64,000 bases of DNA from an uncultured Chlorobiota bacterium (GTDB taxonomy: Bacteria; Bacteroidota; Ignavibacteria; UBA10030; UBA6906), in assembly GCA_900696645.1 (NCBI GenBank), contig CAADGV010000033.1:124001-188000 (forward strand), read 5' to 3'. The notes beneath the pieces are model-generated. The model ran no database searches. It was not told where the DNA came from and was given only the letters and a program-made list of their open reading frames with translations. Position 1 is the stretch's first letter. Each line of letters starts with the position of its first letter. Of this stretch, positions 9,374 through 19,156 are shown one piece after another. The position numbers and the translations under genes were made by a program.

Positions 9374-11560
9374 ATGACGAATCGAAAGTACAAGGAAAGG
9401 CTTGACGATCTTCTGCTCGTATGCCGGAAACATCTGGCCCGTGTGGATGAAACGCTGATACGCCGGGCATTCGAATTCGGTTTCAACGCCCACCGCTTCG
9501 ACAAGCGCGCATCCGGAGAACCGTTCTTCGATCATCCGTATGAGGTGGCCAGAATTGTTGCGAAGGAGATATCCCTTGATGATATTTCCATTGCTGCCGC
9601 GTTGCTGCACGACGTAGCAGAAGACACCGAATATCAAATAAAAGATATCAGGGCAGAGTTCGGTGATACAATTGCAAACATTGTCGATGGCGCAACAAAG
9701 ATTTCCGGCATTACATTTACCAGCAACGAATCGACACAGGCCGAAAACTACCGGAAGATGCTGCTTTCGATGGTGAGTGACATCCGCGTGATGTTGGTGA
9801 AATTTGCCGACCGCCTCCACAATATGCGTACGATCGACTTTCTTCCCCCCGAAAAACAGCAGCGGATTGCGAGGGAAACAATGGATATCTATGCGCCATT
9901 TGCTCACCGCTTCGGGCTTGCGAATATCAAATGGGAGATGGAGGATCTTGCGTTCAAGACGTTGAATCGGGAAGAGTACGATAGTATCGCCCGTGAACTG
10001 AAGTCCCGCCGCAGGGAGCGTGAGCAGTACCTCAAGAAATTCGCGGCCCCGATTGAGAAGCGACTTAGGGAGGAGAATATTCCGTACGACCTCAGCGCCC
10101 GACCGAAACATATCTACAGCATCTATAACAAGATGGTCAAGAGGAACAAGCCTCTTGGCGAGATCTACGATCTCTTTGCTGTGCGAATAATACTTGATTC
10201 GAGCGAAGAAGTGTGCTACAGAGTTCTCGGCATCATTTCGTCAACATATACAGCGAATGATAGCCGGTTCAAAGACTATGTAACCCGACCGAAGAACAAC
10301 GGATACAAATCCATACACACCACTGTTATTGGCCCCGAAGGGAAGATGGTTGAAATTCAGATACGCACCAAGGCAATGCACGCTATCGCTGAGCGCGGCG
10401 TTGCGGCGCATTGGGCGTACAAGGAAGAAGTCGAGAAGATTGACGAGAAGTTGAATAACTGGCTTAACTGGATCCGCGATATCATTGAAAGCGTAGGCGA
10501 GGAGGAGAAGGCCGGCGGTCAAATGATGGAGAGTTTCAAGCTGAGTTTGTTTCAGGACGAGATTTACGTCTTTACACCGAAAGGCGATCTGAAAATTCTG
10601 CCTCGAAACGCTACACCCGTTGATTTTGCCTATGAAATTCACTCCAAGGTTGGCGATCACTGCCTTGCGGCGAAAGTCAGCGGCCGGATTGTACCTCTTG
10701 ATACGAAATTACGCAGTGGCGACCAGGTGGAAATCATCACATCAAAGAACCAAACCCCGAACCCGGATTGGGAACAGTTCGTCGTCACTCATAAGGCAAA
10801 ATCGCATATACGCCGATGGGTAAAGGAGGAACAACGAAAGGCAATTGAGGAGGGGCGCGCCATTTGGGAAAAGAAAGTGAGGAAAGCAAAACTCAGCATC
10901 AACGACGATGACTTGAATGAGTTCTTGACGAAACAAAGAATCGAGAATTCCGGAAAGTTCTTTCATGCAATTCGGGAAGAAAAGATCGATGTGGACACAA
11001 TCATCAAACTCATTCAAGACGACCAGAAACACCCGACGGCAGTTGTCACACAAGAAGGCAAGATCGAGGGATTGTTCGACAAGTTCATCACGTCGGCGCG
11101 TGGTATCTCGCCCGGTATTTTGCTTGACGGATCCCGGGATAACTACCTTCACAACTATGCAAAGTGTTGCAATCCGATTCCCGGCGATCCCGTCGTCGGG
11201 TTCGTTACTCAGGGTGAAGGTATCAAGATTCACCGTCGCTCATGCCGCAATATTCAACTGATGCTTCAAATGGAACATGAACGCATTGTTGAAGTCGGCT
11301 GGCCGCCAAGCTCGGGGGGTCTGTTTGTTTCTGCTGTTCGGATTACGGGGGAGGATCGCAAAGGGCTGCTAAATGATATTACGCAGGCAATCAGTAATTT
11401 CCAGAATACGACCATACTAAGCGTAAACCTCGATGCGAAGGATTCGATTTTTCTGGGAATGTTCGTACTAGGCGTTCGGGATACCGAGCACGTGAACCGC
11501 TTGTTGGAACGGCTTCGGAGGATCAAAGGTGTAACACGAGTTGAACGGCCCGAACAGTGA
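9374..11560 (+). CDS. rel: bifunctional (p)ppGpp synthetase/hydrolase, RelA/SpoT family
   Basis: Stringent-response enzyme. Domains in order: HD hydrolase (H54, H79-D80 and E83-D84 in ALLHDVAEDT intact), synthetase (about 235-345, with RFKDYVTRPKNNGYKSIHTTV), TGS (about 400-460, VFTPKGDLKILPRNATPVDFA), helical and conserved-cysteine region (YAKCCNPIPGD, near 595) and a C-terminal ACT domain. 728 residues is the full long-Rel length. Both active sites look intact, so it should make and degrade alarmone. Its stop codon overlaps the start of ruvX by one base. Confidence 0.95.
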   Translation: MTNRKYKERLDDLLLVCRKHLARVDETLIRRAFEFGFNAHRFDKRASGEPFFDHPYEVARIVAKEISLDDISIAAALLHDVAEDTEYQIKDIRAEFGDTIANIVDGATKISGITFTSNESTQAENYRKMLLSMVSDIRVMLVKFADRLHNMRTIDFLPPEKQQRIARETMDIYAPFAHRFGLANIKWEMEDLAFKTLNREEYDSIARELKSRRREREQYLKKFAAPIEKRLREENIPYDLSARPKHIYSIYNKMVKRNKPLGEIYDLFAVRIILDSSEEVCYRVLGIISSTYTANDSRFKDYVTRPKNNGYKSIHTTVIGPEGKMVEIQIRTKAMHAIAERGVAAHWAYKEEVEKIDEKLNNWLNWIRDIIESVGEEEKAGGQMMESFKLSLFQDEIYVFTPKGDLKILPRNATPVDFAYEIHSKVGDHCLAAKVSGRIVPLDTKLRSGDQVEIITSKNQTPNPDWEQFVVTHKAKSHIRRWVKEEQRKAIEEGRAIWEKKVRKAKLSINDDDLNEFLTKQRIENSGKFFHAIREEKIDVDTIIKLIQDDQKHPTAVVTQEGKIEGLFDKFITSARGISPGILLDGSRDNYLHNYAKCCNPIPGDPVVGFVTQGEGIKIHRRSCRNIQLMLQMEHERIVEVGWPPSSGGLFVSAVRITGEDRKGLLNDITQAISNFQNTTILSVNLDAKDSIFLGMFVLGVRDTEHVNRLLERLRRIKGVTRVERPEQ

Positions 11561-11982
11561 TGCAGTATCCGGGCAAAGTACTTGGCATTGACTATGGCAG
11601 CAAGCGCATTGGCATCGCAGCAAGCGACCCAACCCGCATGATTGCGCAAGCGGTCAACACAATTGAGAACAATGAACGAACGTTTGACAAGCTTGTGCAC
11701 ATCATTGCCCAGGAAGATATTACGTTGATTGTGGTAGGAATGCCGTACGGCCAAGACGGCGGAAAGAGCAGCAAAGCGATTGAAGTTGAAGCATTCATTG
11801 GCAAGCTGAAACTGTTGACATCGATTACAATTGATACGTGGGATGAAAGCTATTCGTCTGTCAAGGCACATCAAGCATTTCTTGACACAGGGATGAAAAA
11901 GAAGAAACGCCGGCAGAAACACCGCGTGGACGTAATGGCCGCCAGACTAATGCTGCAGGAGTACCTTGACAATCACAGATGA
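11560..11982 (+). CDS. ruvX: Holliday junction resolvase-like protein RuvX/YqgF
   Basis: 140 residues, RNase H fold. The N-terminal motif VLGIDYGSKRIGIAASD carries the first catalytic aspartate; VVGMPYGQDG and WDESYSSVKA give the later conserved acids, and D at the end of KHRVDVMAARLMLQEYL completes the set. Family roles are pre-16S rRNA 5'-end processing (YqgF) and possible junction resolution. ATG 11560 overlaps the rel stop (TGATG); a GTG one codon earlier is an alternative start. The Lys/Arg-rich insert near residue 113 is a loop before the last motif. Confidence 0.9.
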   Translation: MQYPGKVLGIDYGSKRIGIAASDPTRMIAQAVNTIENNERTFDKLVHIIAQEDITLIVVGMPYGQDGGKSSKAIEVEAFIGKLKLLTSITIDTWDESYSSVKAHQAFLDTGMKKKKRRQKHRVDVMAARLMLQEYLDNHR

Positions 11983-11992
11983 ACCTGCCCTG

Positions 11993-12940
11993 ATGCAGAA
12001 CACGTCACATCCTGCGCGATTGTGGCATTGGGTGAAGGCGAACAAAGTTAAGTCGGTATTTCTGGTATTCGGATTTGTGGTTCTGTACGAGGCTCTTACA
12101 ATTCCATGGTTTGGTGTAGCCGGCCTTAAGGAGAACAATCCAGCCGAAACAGCTTTGATGCGACAGCGGCTTGGTGAGGCGGACAGTGAGGGGAAAAGTC
12201 TGAGGACCGTGCATTCCTGGGTCCCGTTGTCACGGATTCCTCGGCACGTTATCAACGCCGTTGTTGTTGCTGAAGATGGGATGTTCTGGGAACACAACGG
12301 ATTCGACTGGTATGAGTTTCAGCAATCGTTGCGAAAGAATTGGGAAAGAAAAAAAGCAGTACGTGGAGCAAGTACAATTACCCAGCAACTTGCAAAAAAT
12401 CTCTATCTCTCAACATCCAAAGATCCCGTCAGGAAGATAAAGGAATGGATCATAACGTTTCTACTCGAAAGGAATCTCGACAAGAATCGGATTCTTGAGA
12501 TTTATCTGAATGTTATTGAATGGGGGAGAGGGATTTTCGGAGTCGAGGCGGCAGCAAGAACGTATTTCGGACGTTCGGCGAGTTCGTTGTCTGTCGAGCA
12601 GGCTATAAGACTTGCGGCTGTAATTCCCAGTCCGTTGAGACACAAGCCAACGGACAATACCCGATGGGTGACGTTTCGCAGGAATATTGTTGCAGCGAGG
12701 ATGCAGGGACGCCGCTACTATGAACCTGAAGTGGAGCCTGAGGAGGAAGAAGAAAGTGAAAGCATAGAATCACTACCGAAGGAGACAGAATCAAGCCAAC
12801 AACAGATCGAACCCCAGCCCGCCGACACAGGGGATGTGTCGCTCGATGCGCAGATTAATCGAGAAGCGATGCCAAATGATACGACTGACAATGAAAGGGG
12901 TGGCAGCAATGACGTACAAAGACGTGAATACGCTAATTGA
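11993..12940 (+). CDS. mtgA: monofunctional peptidoglycan glycosyltransferase
   Basis: Polymerises lipid II into glycan strands. One N-terminal transmembrane helix (about residues 20-38) precedes a GT51 domain with VVVAEDGMFWEHNGFDW (catalytic Glu), RGASTITQQLAKNLYLS and LERNLDKNRILEIYLNVIEWGRGIFGVEAAA. No transpeptidase domain. ATG 11993 is used; a TTG at 11966 would overlap ruvX more. The last ~70 residues form an unusual acidic, Gln/Ser-rich tail not found in classical MtgA. Its 3' end overlaps the next gene by 32 bp. Confidence 0.9.
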   Translation: MQNTSHPARLWHWVKANKVKSVFLVFGFVVLYEALTIPWFGVAGLKENNPAETALMRQRLGEADSEGKSLRTVHSWVPLSRIPRHVINAVVVAEDGMFWEHNGFDWYEFQQSLRKNWERKKAVRGASTITQQLAKNLYLSTSKDPVRKIKEWIITFLLERNLDKNRILEIYLNVIEWGRGIFGVEAAARTYFGRSASSLSVEQAIRLAAVIPSPLRHKPTDNTRWVTFRRNIVAARMQGRRYYEPEVEPEEEEESESIESLPKETESSQQQIEPQPADTGDVSLDAQINREAMPNDTTDNERGGSNDVQRREYAN

Positions 12941-13580
12941 GGAAGGCGAAGGATTTGAAGTTGAATTCAAGAGAAAGGTCTCAACTCCTGAGAAAATAGC
13001 AAAAACGCTTGTCGCTCTTGCCAACACAAAAGGCGGACATATTTTGTTTGGCGTGGACGATGATGGCTCTATTGTCGGTGTCGAAAGCGAGAAAAGCGAA
13101 GTTGATTTGATTGAACAGGCGGGCACATTCTACTGTATTCCTGAGATTCATCCCGATATTGACATCGTTCCGTTTGACGGAATAGACGTGATCGTTGCAT
13201 ATGTGCGGGAAAGTCCCGACAAGCCGCATTACTTCACCGGGGCAACGAACGGTGATGCCGTGAATGGAGAAGAGACGAAAGTCTACATTCGTGTGAATGC
13301 GAATTCAGTGATGGCAAGCAAGGAGGTCGTGAGAATTCTTCGCAGCGAACACTCTGATGCAAAGCCATTCACAATCGAGATTGGCGAGAATGAGAAACGT
13401 CTGTTCAGATACCTTGATGAACATGACCGGATCACGGTGCCTGAATTCGCAAAGCTCGTGAATATTTCCGACCGTCGTGCTTCACGCACACTTGTTTCAC
13501 TGGTACGTGCAGGAGTTATTCGCATTCATACCTTGGAGAAGAGGGATTATTTTACGCTCGCGGGTGAACTACCACGCTGA
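12909..13580 (+). CDS. AlbA_2-domain protein (Schlafen-type putative DNA-binding) with winged helix
   Basis: 223 residues. The N-terminal half is the AlbA_2 domain: EGFEVEFKRKV, then IAKTLVALANTKGGHILFGVDDDGSIVGV, and a third block with YIRVNANSVMASKEVV. The C-terminal 65 residues look like a winged helix (NEKRLFRYLDEHDRITVPEFAKLVNISDRRASRTLVSLVRAGVI). AlbA_2 proteins occur as regulators, nucleases or defence proteins; the role here is unknown. The start ATG 12909 has a good AAGGGGTGG upstream and lies inside the end of mtgA. The 3' end overlaps the convergent methyltransferase by 34 bp. Confidence 0.82.
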   Translation: MTYKDVNTLIEEGEGFEVEFKRKVSTPEKIAKTLVALANTKGGHILFGVDDDGSIVGVESEKSEVDLIEQAGTFYCIPEIHPDIDIVPFDGIDVIVAYVRESPDKPHYFTGATNGDAVNGEETKVYIRVNANSVMASKEVVRILRSEHSDAKPFTIEIGENEKRLFRYLDEHDRITVPEFAKLVNISDRRASRTLVSLVRAGVIRIHTLEKRDYFTLAGELPR

Positions 13581-14116
13581 TTTGACATATTCCAGATTCT
13601 CACCAACTCAAAAAGTGCTATCCCGTATGCCACCGCGGCGTTGAGCGACTGTTTCATGCCAAACATCGGAATCTCAAGCGCGAGGTCGGCAGCGGCAACA
13701 ACGTCGGGAGAAACACCTGTGATCTCATTTCCGACCACTAAACAAATCGGGAAATCTTCGGTCGTGACCTGGTAGTAGGGGATGCTTCCGGTTGTATGCT
13801 CCAGGACGCATAATGTTGCCCCGGTTTGCCGAACGGCTAAGAGGCACTCTTCAGCTGTTCGATGATATTCCCAGGGGACAGTCTCCGTCGCGCCAAGTGA
13901 CGTTTTGTCAATTTCCTTTCTCGGCGGGTGGGGCGTGTATCCGCTGAGAAACAGTTTCTGAACAGAAGCCCCGTCTGAAGTTCTGAATATTGAACCGACG
14001 TTGTACAGACTCCTTATGTTGTCGAGCATGGCATAAATCGGCAGCCGCTGGCTTTCCTGGATTCGCTCCCGTGGTACGCGTTGCCGTGAAATCTCGTCGT
14101 GGGTCAGCTTTCTCAT
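13547..14116 (-). CDS. SpoU/TrmH-family RNA 2'-O-methyltransferase
   Basis: 189 residues forming a SPOUT fold with the trefoil-knot motifs NIRSLYNVGSIFRTSD (motif 1), ICLVVGNEITGVS (motif 2) and LEIPMFGMKQSLNAAVAYGIALFE (motif 3). Family members methylate ribose 2'-OH in tRNA or rRNA using S-adenosylmethionine. It lacks an N-terminal substrate-binding domain, as in TrmL-like and TrmH-short proteins; the target nucleotide cannot be inferred. Transcribed divergently from cmk across a 121-bp gap. Confidence 0.88.
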   Translation of the reverse strand: MRKLTHDEISRQRVPRERIQESQRLPIYAMLDNIRSLYNVGSIFRTSDGASVQKLFLSGYTPHPPRKEIDKTSLGATETVPWEYHRTAEECLLAVRQTGATLCVLEHTTGSIPYYQVTTEDFPICLVVGNEITGVSPDVVAAADLALEIPMFGMKQSLNAAVAYGIALFELVRIWNMSNQRGSSPASVK

Positions 14117-14176
14117 CTCATCACATAAAAAATGATGTGGTCAAATTAGCTATTAACCCTCTTTAATCCAACGAGG

Positions 14177-14205
14177 TTGCCAACAGTTTGCGAATTGGTT
14201 ATATT
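14177..14205 (+). promoter_or_regulatory. sigma-70-type promoter of cmk-ispH
   Basis: TTGCCA (14177-14182), 17-bp spacer, TATATT (14200-14205). Predicted transcription start near 14212, leaving a short 26-nt leader before the cmk TTG codon. Confidence 0.6.
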
Positions 14206-14237
14206 TACTTCCCAATATTGTCGGATTTTGGTTCATT

Positions 14238-14927
14238 TTGACTCAACGAAAGCTCGTCATTGCCATCGATGGGCCGGCCGCTTCCGGAAAATCGACAACT
14301 GCAAAACTCGTTGCGGCCCGCTTAGGCTACTTGCATATCGATACAGGGGCGATGTACCGGGCAATTACTCTGAAAGTGTTGCGCAGCGGACTTCAAGGAT
14401 TTTACTCGAAGCGCATAGTGGAATTGGTGAGCAACACAAGTATCGAACTGCAACCGGTCAACGGTTCTTTGAAAATCTTGCTTGACGGAGAAGACGTTTC
14501 CGAGTCGATACGATCGCCGGAGGTGACAACGGCGGTAAGTTCTGTGAGTTCGATTCGCCAGGTGCGGCAAGTGCTGGTGAACGAGCAACGCAGAATTGGA
14601 AAACAAGGCGGTGTGGTGCTTGAGGGACGTGACATCGGCACGGTGGTGTTTCCCGATGCTGATCTAAAAATTTTCATGATTGCCAGCATTGAGGCACGCG
14701 CTGTCAGACGCCAGCGTGAACTTCGACAGAATGGAATCGAAACGAATCTCGAGACACTCAAAGGTGAGATTCGCCAGCGTGATGAAAAGGATTCAACGCG
14801 GGACGAAAGCCCTCTCAAGAAAGCAGACGATGCAATTGAACTTGACACCTCCGATATGACGATTGAGCAACAGGTGGAGTTCGTGGTGCGCAAAGCACAA
14901 GAAAGACTGAAAGCAACAGGTTCATGA
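14238..14927 (+). CDS. cmk: cytidylate kinase
   Basis: Phosphorylates CMP and dCMP. P-loop IDGPAASGKSTTAK at the N-terminus, then IDTGAMYRAITLKVL, VVLEGRDIGTVVFPDADLKIFM and RQRDEKDSTRDESPL are all signature Cmk motifs. 229 residues, normal length. The start is a TTG codon six residues before the first beta strand; no ATG or GTG suits better. Overlaps ispH by 4 bp (ATGA), so the two are translationally coupled; cmk-ispH-rpsA is a widespread arrangement. Confidence 0.94.
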   Translation: MTQRKLVIAIDGPAASGKSTTAKLVAARLGYLHIDTGAMYRAITLKVLRSGLQGFYSKRIVELVSNTSIELQPVNGSLKILLDGEDVSESIRSPEVTTAVSSVSSIRQVRQVLVNEQRRIGKQGGVVLEGRDIGTVVFPDADLKIFMIASIEARAVRRQRELRQNGIETNLETLKGEIRQRDEKDSTRDESPLKKADDAIELDTSDMTIEQQVEFVVRKAQERLKATGS

Positions 14928-15817
14928 AGGTCACCATCGACAAAAATTCAGGTTTCTGCTGGGGTGTTGTCCGGACCGTCGACATCGCCGAAGAAGTAAT
15001 GAAGGAATCGCCCGAACTATACTCGCTTGGCCCCATCATTCACAATCCGATGGAGACCAACCGGCTGAAGGAGAAGGGGCTTGAAACCATTGCCCATTCA
15101 GACTTCGGGAGACTGAGCGGGAAGAAGGTTCTCATTCGTGCACACGGAGAGCCGCCTTCGACATATGCGCTCGCCCGGAAGAATAATATTGAATTGATTG
15201 ATGCAACATGCCCTGTTGTGACAAAGGTCCAGGAACGCATCCGAAAGTTCTACGACAAAGGATATCAGATCGTGATCTTTGGGAAGAAAGACCATGCCGA
15301 GGTAATCGGGCTTGTAGGACACACGAACAACGAAGCGCTTGTCATCAAATCAGTTGAAGAAACGGCAATGGTCGACCCGACCAAGAAGACTGTTTTGTTC
15401 TCTCAGACAACAATGGATAAGCCGACTTTCTATGAGATAGCTCGAGTCCTTAAAGAAAAAATCCGGGCAGAATTTGAAGTTGGAACGTTTGAAGAATCTG
15501 CCCTCGACTTTCATGCGAAGGATACGATTTGCGGACAGGTTTCCGGTCGGGACAAAAAATTGCGGGAGTTTGCCTCGCAGAATGACATTGTGATTTTTGT
15601 TGCCGGCAGGAATTCGTCAAACGGCAAAGTACTGTATGAGATTTGCAAAGAGGCAAATTCAAACACGTTCTTCATTGAAGAAGAATCAGAGTTGAAGTAC
15701 GAGTGGTTCGAAGGGAAGGAATCAGTCGGCATCAGCGGCGCAACGAGTACGCCGCAATGGTTGATGGAGAAAGTAAAGACAGCAATAGAGACCATCGCGA
15801 GTCCGGTGAACGCGTAA
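14924..15817 (+). CDS. ispH: 4-hydroxy-3-methylbut-2-enyl diphosphate reductase (LytB)
   Basis: Last step of the MEP isoprenoid pathway, giving IPP and DMAPP. The three iron-sulfur cysteines are present: C12 (SGFCWGVVRTV), C96 (IDATCPVVTKV) and C203 (DTICGQVSGR); H40 (IIHNP) and H74 (RAHGEPP) are active-site histidines, and TSTPQW-type STPQW lies near the C-terminus. 297 residues. Coupled to cmk by an ATGA overlap. Implies that the organism makes isoprenoids by the MEP route. Confidence 0.95.
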   Translation: MKVTIDKNSGFCWGVVRTVDIAEEVMKESPELYSLGPIIHNPMETNRLKEKGLETIAHSDFGRLSGKKVLIRAHGEPPSTYALARKNNIELIDATCPVVTKVQERIRKFYDKGYQIVIFGKKDHAEVIGLVGHTNNEALVIKSVEETAMVDPTKKTVLFSQTTMDKPTFYEIARVLKEKIRAEFEVGTFEESALDFHAKDTICGQVSGRDKKLREFASQNDIVIFVAGRNSSNGKVLYEICKEANSNTFFIEEESELKYEWFEGKESVGISGATSTPQWLMEKVKTAIETIASPVNA

Positions 15818-15925
15818 CAAGTTGTAGTCATCACTAACAAACAAAAATACAAACCAAAACATGGCCCTTTCCTTATTGTGCGTGTAATCTGATGACGTTG
15901 CAACGATCGCAATACGGAACGGGGT

Positions 15926-15944
15926 GTCCCGGTGGCAACGGGAC
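15926..15944 (+). promoter_or_regulatory. leader hairpin upstream of rpsA
   Basis: GTCCCG (15926-15931) pairs with CGGGAC (15939-15944) around the 7-nt loop GTGGCAA, in the 152-bp gap between ispH and rpsA and 25 bp before the start codon. No T-run follows. It could be a translational-control element of the S1 mRNA, but only the pairing is seen. Confidence 0.35.
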
Positions 15945-15969
15945 GTTATGTTAAACATTCGGAGGATGA

Positions 15970-17718
15970 ATGGCTGATTCAAACAACAGCGTTATCGATA
16001 ATGTAATCGATCGTGAATATGGCGAGGCCGAGTACAATGATCTCAAGAAGCTCTACGAGGGCTCCATGGGAAAGATCAGTGAGGGGGAGATCGTCAAGGG
16101 TCGCGTCGTTGCTATTCACGACAATGAAGTGTCGGTTGATATCGGATTCAAGTCGGAGGGAACCGTTCCTCTCGTTGAATTTACGAACAAGGATGAGTTG
16201 AAGGTTGGCGACGAGATAGAAGTCTTTCTCGAAAGCGTTGAGAACAAGGACGGACAGTTGGTTCTGTCGCGCAAACGGGCAGACTTTATGCGCGTGTGGG
16301 AACGGGTGACAAAGGCATTCGAAACCGGTGAAGTATTGCAAGGACGTTGTGTTCGCCGCATCAAAGGCGGTATTGTTGTAGACTTGCTCGGCATTGATGC
16401 GTTTCTTCCCGGATCGCAAATCGACGTTCGACCGGTTCGTGATTTTGATGCCTTCATTGGCAGGACGCTTGACTTCCGCGTTGTGAAAATCAATCATCCG
16501 TCCGAAAACGTTGTGGTCAGTCACAAAGTGCTTGTTGAAGAAGAAATGTCCGGCCAACGGCAGGCGATTATCTCGAGCCTCGAAAAAGGTCAGATCCTGG
16601 AAGGAACCGTCAAGGCAATTACCGATTTCGGTGTCTTTGTCGATCTCGGCGGCGTCGATGGTCTCGTTCATATCACGGACTTGTCGTGGGGGCGAATTAA
16701 CCACCCATCCGAAATCGTCAAGCTCGATCAGAAGATCAATGTGGTTGTTCTTGATTTTGATCAAGAAAAGAAACGTATTTCGCTCGGCTACAAGCAACTA
16801 CAGCCGCACCCGTGGGAAAATATCGAATCAAAGTATCCGGTCGGGACGAAGGTTGTCGGCAAAGTCGTTTCACTCGCAGACTACGGCGCGTTTGTTGAAA
16901 TCGAGAAGGGCATCGAAGGCCTCATACATATCAGTGAGATGAGTTGGACGCAGCACATTAAACATCCGTCACAGGTTGTCTCAATGGGACAAATGCTAGA
17001 TGCCGTTATTCTCAGTCTCGACAAGGACAACAAGAAGCTCTCGCTCGGCATCAAACAGCTTGAGCCGGATCCGTGGTTGAACCTGATGCAGAAATACCCG
17101 GTCGATTCACGCCACAAGGGAATTGTCAGAAATCTTACCAACTTCGGAGTGTTCGTCGAACTTGAGCAAGGTGTTGATGGACTCGTGCATATTTCCGACT
17201 TGTCGTGGACGAAGAAGATCCGGCATCCCGGCGAAGTTGTGAAGAAGGGCGATGAAATTGAAGTCGTTATTCTTAGCGTCGATGTGGATCAGCGTCGCAT
17301 TTCGCTCGGTCACAAGCAGATCGAAGACAATCCGTGGGATCGGTTCGGTGACACATACAAAGTGGGCACGGAAGTCGAAGGCAAGATCGTCCGCATCATC
17401 GAGAAAGGTGTCATAGTCGAATTGCCAATGGGCGTAGATGGATTTGTGCCGGTATCACAACTTGCACAATCACAGGTCAAGAATATTGCCGACAAATTCA
17501 AGGTTGGCGATGCGCTCCCGCTGAAGGTTCTTGAGTTTGAAAAAGAGTCCAAGAAAATTGTCCTTTCAGCAGTTGAAGCCCTGAAGGACAAGGAAACTCA
17601 TCTGGTTGATGAGTACATGGCCCAACACAAACTGCCGGCTTCAACAATCGGCGATGCAGTGGGGGCTCCGGACACTCAATCGCTTGACGACGATACTTCC
17701 ATTCCGGCTGAAAACTAA
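15970..17718 (+). CDS. rpsA: 30S ribosomal protein S1
   Basis: 582 residues with six S1 RNA-binding repeats (approximately 38-105, 120-190, 208-278, 293-363, 378-450, 465-535). Repeats 3-6 are the most alike, each with a [13 protein letters not shown]-type core and a trailing SLGxKQLxPxPW linker. It binds mRNA and recruits it to the 30S subunit. GGAGGATGA just upstream is a strong Shine-Dalgarno for ATG 15970. Follows cmk-ispH with a 152-bp leader carrying a hairpin, and is closed by its own terminator. Confidence 0.96.
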   Translation: MADSNNSVIDNVIDREYGEAEYNDLKKLYEGSMGKISEGEIVKGRVVAIHDNEVSVDIGFKSEGTVPLVEFTNKDELKVGDEIEVFLESVENKDGQLVLSRKRADFMRVWERVTKAFETGEVLQGRCVRRIKGGIVVDLLGIDAFLPGSQIDVRPVRDFDAFIGRTLDFRVVKINHPSENVVVSHKVLVEEEMSGQRQAIISSLEKGQILEGTVKAITDFGVFVDLGGVDGLVHITDLSWGRINHPSEIVKLDQKINVVVLDFDQEKKRISLGYKQLQPHPWENIESKYPVGTKVVGKVVSLADYGAFVEIEKGIEGLIHISEMSWTQHIKHPSQVVSMGQMLDAVILSLDKDNKKLSLGIKQLEPDPWLNLMQKYPVDSRHKGIVRNLTNFGVFVELEQGVDGLVHISDLSWTKKIRHPGEVVKKGDEIEVVILSVDVDQRRISLGHKQIEDNPWDRFGDTYKVGTEVEGKIVRIIEKGVIVELPMGVDGFVPVSQLAQSQVKNIADKFKVGDALPLKVLEFEKESKKIVLSAVEALKDKETHLVDEYMAQHKLPASTIGDAVGAPDTQSLDDDTSIPAEN

Positions 17719-17738
17719 ACTGTCGGATTCTCAACCGA

Positions 17739-17776
17739 AAACACCTGCCCGATCATATCAGGGCGGGTGTTTTTGT
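17739..17776 (+). terminator. Rho-independent terminator after rpsA
   Basis: ACACCTGCCC (17741-17750) pairs with GGGCGGGTGT (17761-17770) with one G-T wobble, 10-nt loop, followed by TTTTT. It lies just before the mtaB start. Confidence 0.88.
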
Positions 17777-17799
17777 ATTCCGGGAAAAGTACAGATTCA

Positions 17800-19149
17800 A
17801 TGCCCAAAGTTGCATTCCATACACTCGGCTGCAAGCTCAATTATGCCGAAACCTCGATTCTCGGGAAGCAGTTTGCCGACCGCGGATTCGAGCTTGTAGA
17901 TTTCGGACAACAGGCGGATGTGTGCGTCATCAATACATGCAGCGTGACGGAACGCGCTAACCGCGAGTGCCGTCAGATTATCCGCAGGGCGCTGAGGGCT
18001 TTCAGACAGCCCCTTGTGGTCGTAACGGGATGCTATGCGCAATTGGAGCCGGAGCACGTTGCATCAATTGATGGTGTGGACTATGTGTTGGGGACGAAAG
18101 AAAAATTCAATCTCTTTAACCATGTCGACTCCCTTGAGAAGAAGCTCTATCCGCATGTTGCCGTTTCCGATATTCACGATGTCGATAATTTCGGCATCGG
18201 CTATTCAACTGAAGCAACCGATCGGACTCGCGCATTCTTGAAAGTGCAGGATGGTTGTGACTACAATTGCAGTTTCTGTACAATACCCCTGGCGCGTGGA
18301 GCAAGCAGAAGTCAATCAATCCAGACATGTGTCGAGCAATCACGATTGCTGGTTGAGCAAGGCTACAAAGAGATTGTGCTTACCGGCGTGAACGTTGGGG
18401 ATTACGGCAAGAAGGCTGATACGGATTTGCTTTCATTGCTCAATGCACTTGTTGGAGTCGATGGCCTTCAACGCATTCGCATCAGTTCCATCGAGCCGAA
18501 CCTGCTGACTGATGAGATTCTTGATTTTGTTGCGGGCGAGAAGAAGATGGCTCCTCACTTTCACATTCCGCTCCAAAGTGGTTCAGATATCATTCTTCGG
18601 GCAATGCGACGACGCTACACCACACAGCATTATTCCGATCTAATCCATCGCATCAGAACGAAGATCCCAGATTGCGGAATCGGCGTTGATGTTATAGTCG
18701 GTTTTCCCGGTGAGTCGGATGCGCTGTTTGAAGAAACACATCATTTTCTGGCAGAACTTCCCGTCTCATATCTTCACATCTTCACCTACTCCGAGCGTCC
18801 GAACACCCCGGCAACCGGAATCGCCGATCCTGTGGAACCGCGGGTTCGTTTTCAACGAAACAAAACCTTGAGAATTCTCAGTCAGAAGAAGAAGGATGCC
18901 TTCCATCAACAGATGGTGGGGCATGAAGTGCCCGTGCTATTCGAGGGCGACGTTGCGGACGGAATCCGGTTCGGTTTCTCCGGAAACTATGTTCGGGTTG
19001 GTGTGCCGGCCAATAACGTCGGGGAGAATGAACTTGTCATGTCACGCATAGTGGAACCGAGGAACGATTTCGTGCTCGCAGAACGTACGAGCGGCAGAAG
19101 TGGTACTGTTGATGCTGTGAACGCAGGCATTCCGCTCATGGTGATATAG
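17800..19149 (+). CDS. mtaB: tRNA t6A37 methylthiotransferase
   Basis: Radical-SAM enzyme that adds a methylthio group to t6A37 of tRNA (ms2t6A). N-terminal UPF0004 domain with the MtaB-type HTLGCKLNYAET motif and cluster cysteines C11, C47 (VINTCSVT) and C78 (VTGCYAQ); radical-SAM CxxxCxxC in VQDGCDYNCSFCTIP; C-terminal TRAM-like region. 449 residues. Start ATG 17800 chosen because it places the first motif at the N-terminus and follows the terminator. Works downstream of the TsaC step encoded in this window. Confidence 0.93.
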   Translation: MPKVAFHTLGCKLNYAETSILGKQFADRGFELVDFGQQADVCVINTCSVTERANRECRQIIRRALRAFRQPLVVVTGCYAQLEPEHVASIDGVDYVLGTKEKFNLFNHVDSLEKKLYPHVAVSDIHDVDNFGIGYSTEATDRTRAFLKVQDGCDYNCSFCTIPLARGASRSQSIQTCVEQSRLLVEQGYKEIVLTGVNVGDYGKKADTDLLSLLNALVGVDGLQRIRISSIEPNLLTDEILDFVAGEKKMAPHFHIPLQSGSDIILRAMRRRYTTQHYSDLIHRIRTKIPDCGIGVDVIVGFPGESDALFEETHHFLAELPVSYLHIFTYSERPNTPATGIADPVEPRVRFQRNKTLRILSQKKKDAFHQQMVGHEVPVLFEGDVADGIRFGFSGNYVRVGVPANNVGENELVMSRIVEPRNDFVLAERTSGRSGTVDAVNAGIPLMVI

Positions 19150-19156
19150 GATCATC

